This document shows, in pieces, positions 63,652 through 64,000 of a DNA stretch of 64,000 bases (position 1 is the first letter of the stretch; every line of letters starts with the position of its first letter). This DNA is from Plastoroseomonas hellenica (lineage in GTDB: Bacteria > Pseudomonadota > Alphaproteobacteria > Acetobacterales > Acetobacteraceae): contig NZ_JAAGBB010000003.1 of the NCBI RefSeq assembly GCF_018129085.1, positions 62,001 through 126,000 of the forward strand, written 5' to 3'. Position numbers and translations under genes: made by a program. The notes beneath the pieces were generated by a model that was given only the letters and a program-made list of their open reading frames with translations, did not search any database and was not told the DNA's origin.

Positions 63652-64000
63652 ATGACCTGGTCGATCTGCGCCCATGATCCAGAAACCGGTGCCTTCGCGG
63701 TGGCGGTCGCCACCTGCGCCTTCGCCGTGGGCGCGAGTTGCCCTTACGTGCGGTCCGGCGTCGGCGCCGTCTCCACGCAATCCATCACCAACCGCTATCT
63801 CGGCCCCGCCGTGCTGGACGCGATGGCGCGCGGCCTGTCGCCGGAGCAGGCGATCCGCAGCGCACTTGCCGGCGACGAAGGCCGCGGCCTGCGCCAGCTC
63901 CATGCGGTCGACCGCCACGGCCGCAGTGCCGCCTGGACCGGCGGGAATTGCGTCGAATGGTGCGGCGACGTCGGTGGGAAGCATGCGAGCTTCGCCGGCA
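63652..64000 (+). CDS. DUF1028 family protein (N-terminal part, cut by window edge)
   Basis: The first 116 residues are present: MTWSICAHDPETGAFAVAVA, VGASCPYVRSGVGAVSTQS and LSPEQAIRSALAGDEGRGLRQ, the conserved opening of DUF1028 proteins, which resemble Ntn-type hydrolases. GGAAGGAGG precedes the ATG. The protein continues past base 64000. Function unknown; a neighbouring Bug protein suggests solute uptake or metabolism, but that is guesswork. Confidence 0.9.
   Translation, partial: MTWSICAHDPETGAFAVAVATCAFAVGASCPYVRSGVGAVSTQSITNRYLGPAVLDAMARGLSPEQAIRSALAGDEGRGLRQLHAVDRHGRSAAWTGGNCVEWCGDVGGKHASFAG

Overview
The window is 64 kb of very GC-rich chromosomal DNA, densely packed with genes on both strands. 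It looks like an alphaproteobacterium of the Acetobacteraceae, Roseomonas-like. This is an inference. It rests on the GC-saturated third codon positions, the rodZ-like/ispG/hisS/prfA/prmC/DUF4167 order, the divergent lysC/ubiG pair, the many orphan tricarboxylate-type (Bug/TctC) and family-5 ABC solute-binding proteins, the Zur box sequence and a CtrA-like site. I see no rRNA or tRNA genes, CRISPR array, integrase, transposase or prophage block. No gene-free stretch exceeds 300 bases; the longest (59539-59813) is mostly a foldback repeat.

Layout. 0-10 kb: a cut-off carboxymuconolactone decarboxylase-like gene and a cupin, a Tat-exported molybdenum aldehyde oxidoreductase operon (paoABC type), a convergent flavin amine oxidase, a Na+/H+ antiporter and an orphan dipeptide-type binding protein. 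10-16 kb: a luciferase-like oxidoreductase, malonyl-CoA decarboxylase, a sulfite dehydrogenase (sorAB type), D-cysteine desulfhydrase and a GAF-GGDEF protein. 16-26 kb: NAD(P)HX repair enzyme, an operon of ParA-like ATPase, membrane protein and two tandem acetyltransferases, membrane proteins, then a Nudix/AlaX/mercaptopyruvate sulfurtransferase/cystathionine beta-lyase operon. 26-36 kb: housekeeping core (DUF4167, prmC, prfA, hisS, ispG, rodZ-like, nitronate monooxygenase-like, lysC, ubiG, DUF1178, grxC). 36-46 kb: comF, a thiol dioxygenase plus four-domain rhodanese operon, a methyltransferase, a small membrane protein, map, radC, an MFS exporter and a secreted serine protease. 45-50 kb: a Zur-box-controlled DUF1826/COG0523 zinc operon, then an L,D-transpeptidase/DUF882 cell-wall pair behind a CtrA-like palindrome. 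50-58 kb: DUF5675, M48 peptidase/LemA, an OmpR/EnvZ-type two-component pair, a DNA glycosylase, MepA-type endopeptidase and a second orphan binding protein. 58-64 kb: galE, an NTF2-like protein, a Bug protein/PEP-mutase-like/HAD operon, a second Bug protein and the start of a DUF1028 gene.

Working together: sulfur chemistry recurs at four loci (sulfite oxidation, D-cysteine desulfhydration, mercaptopyruvate/cystathionine turnover, thiol dioxygenation with rhodaneses). Cell-wall remodelling recurs at 47-56 kb (L,D-transpeptidase, M15-like peptidase, possible DUF5675 relative, MepA). Small mobile or structured repeats sit between genes: a REP-like palindrome family at three loci, a second repeat family at two, and a 162-bp foldback element.
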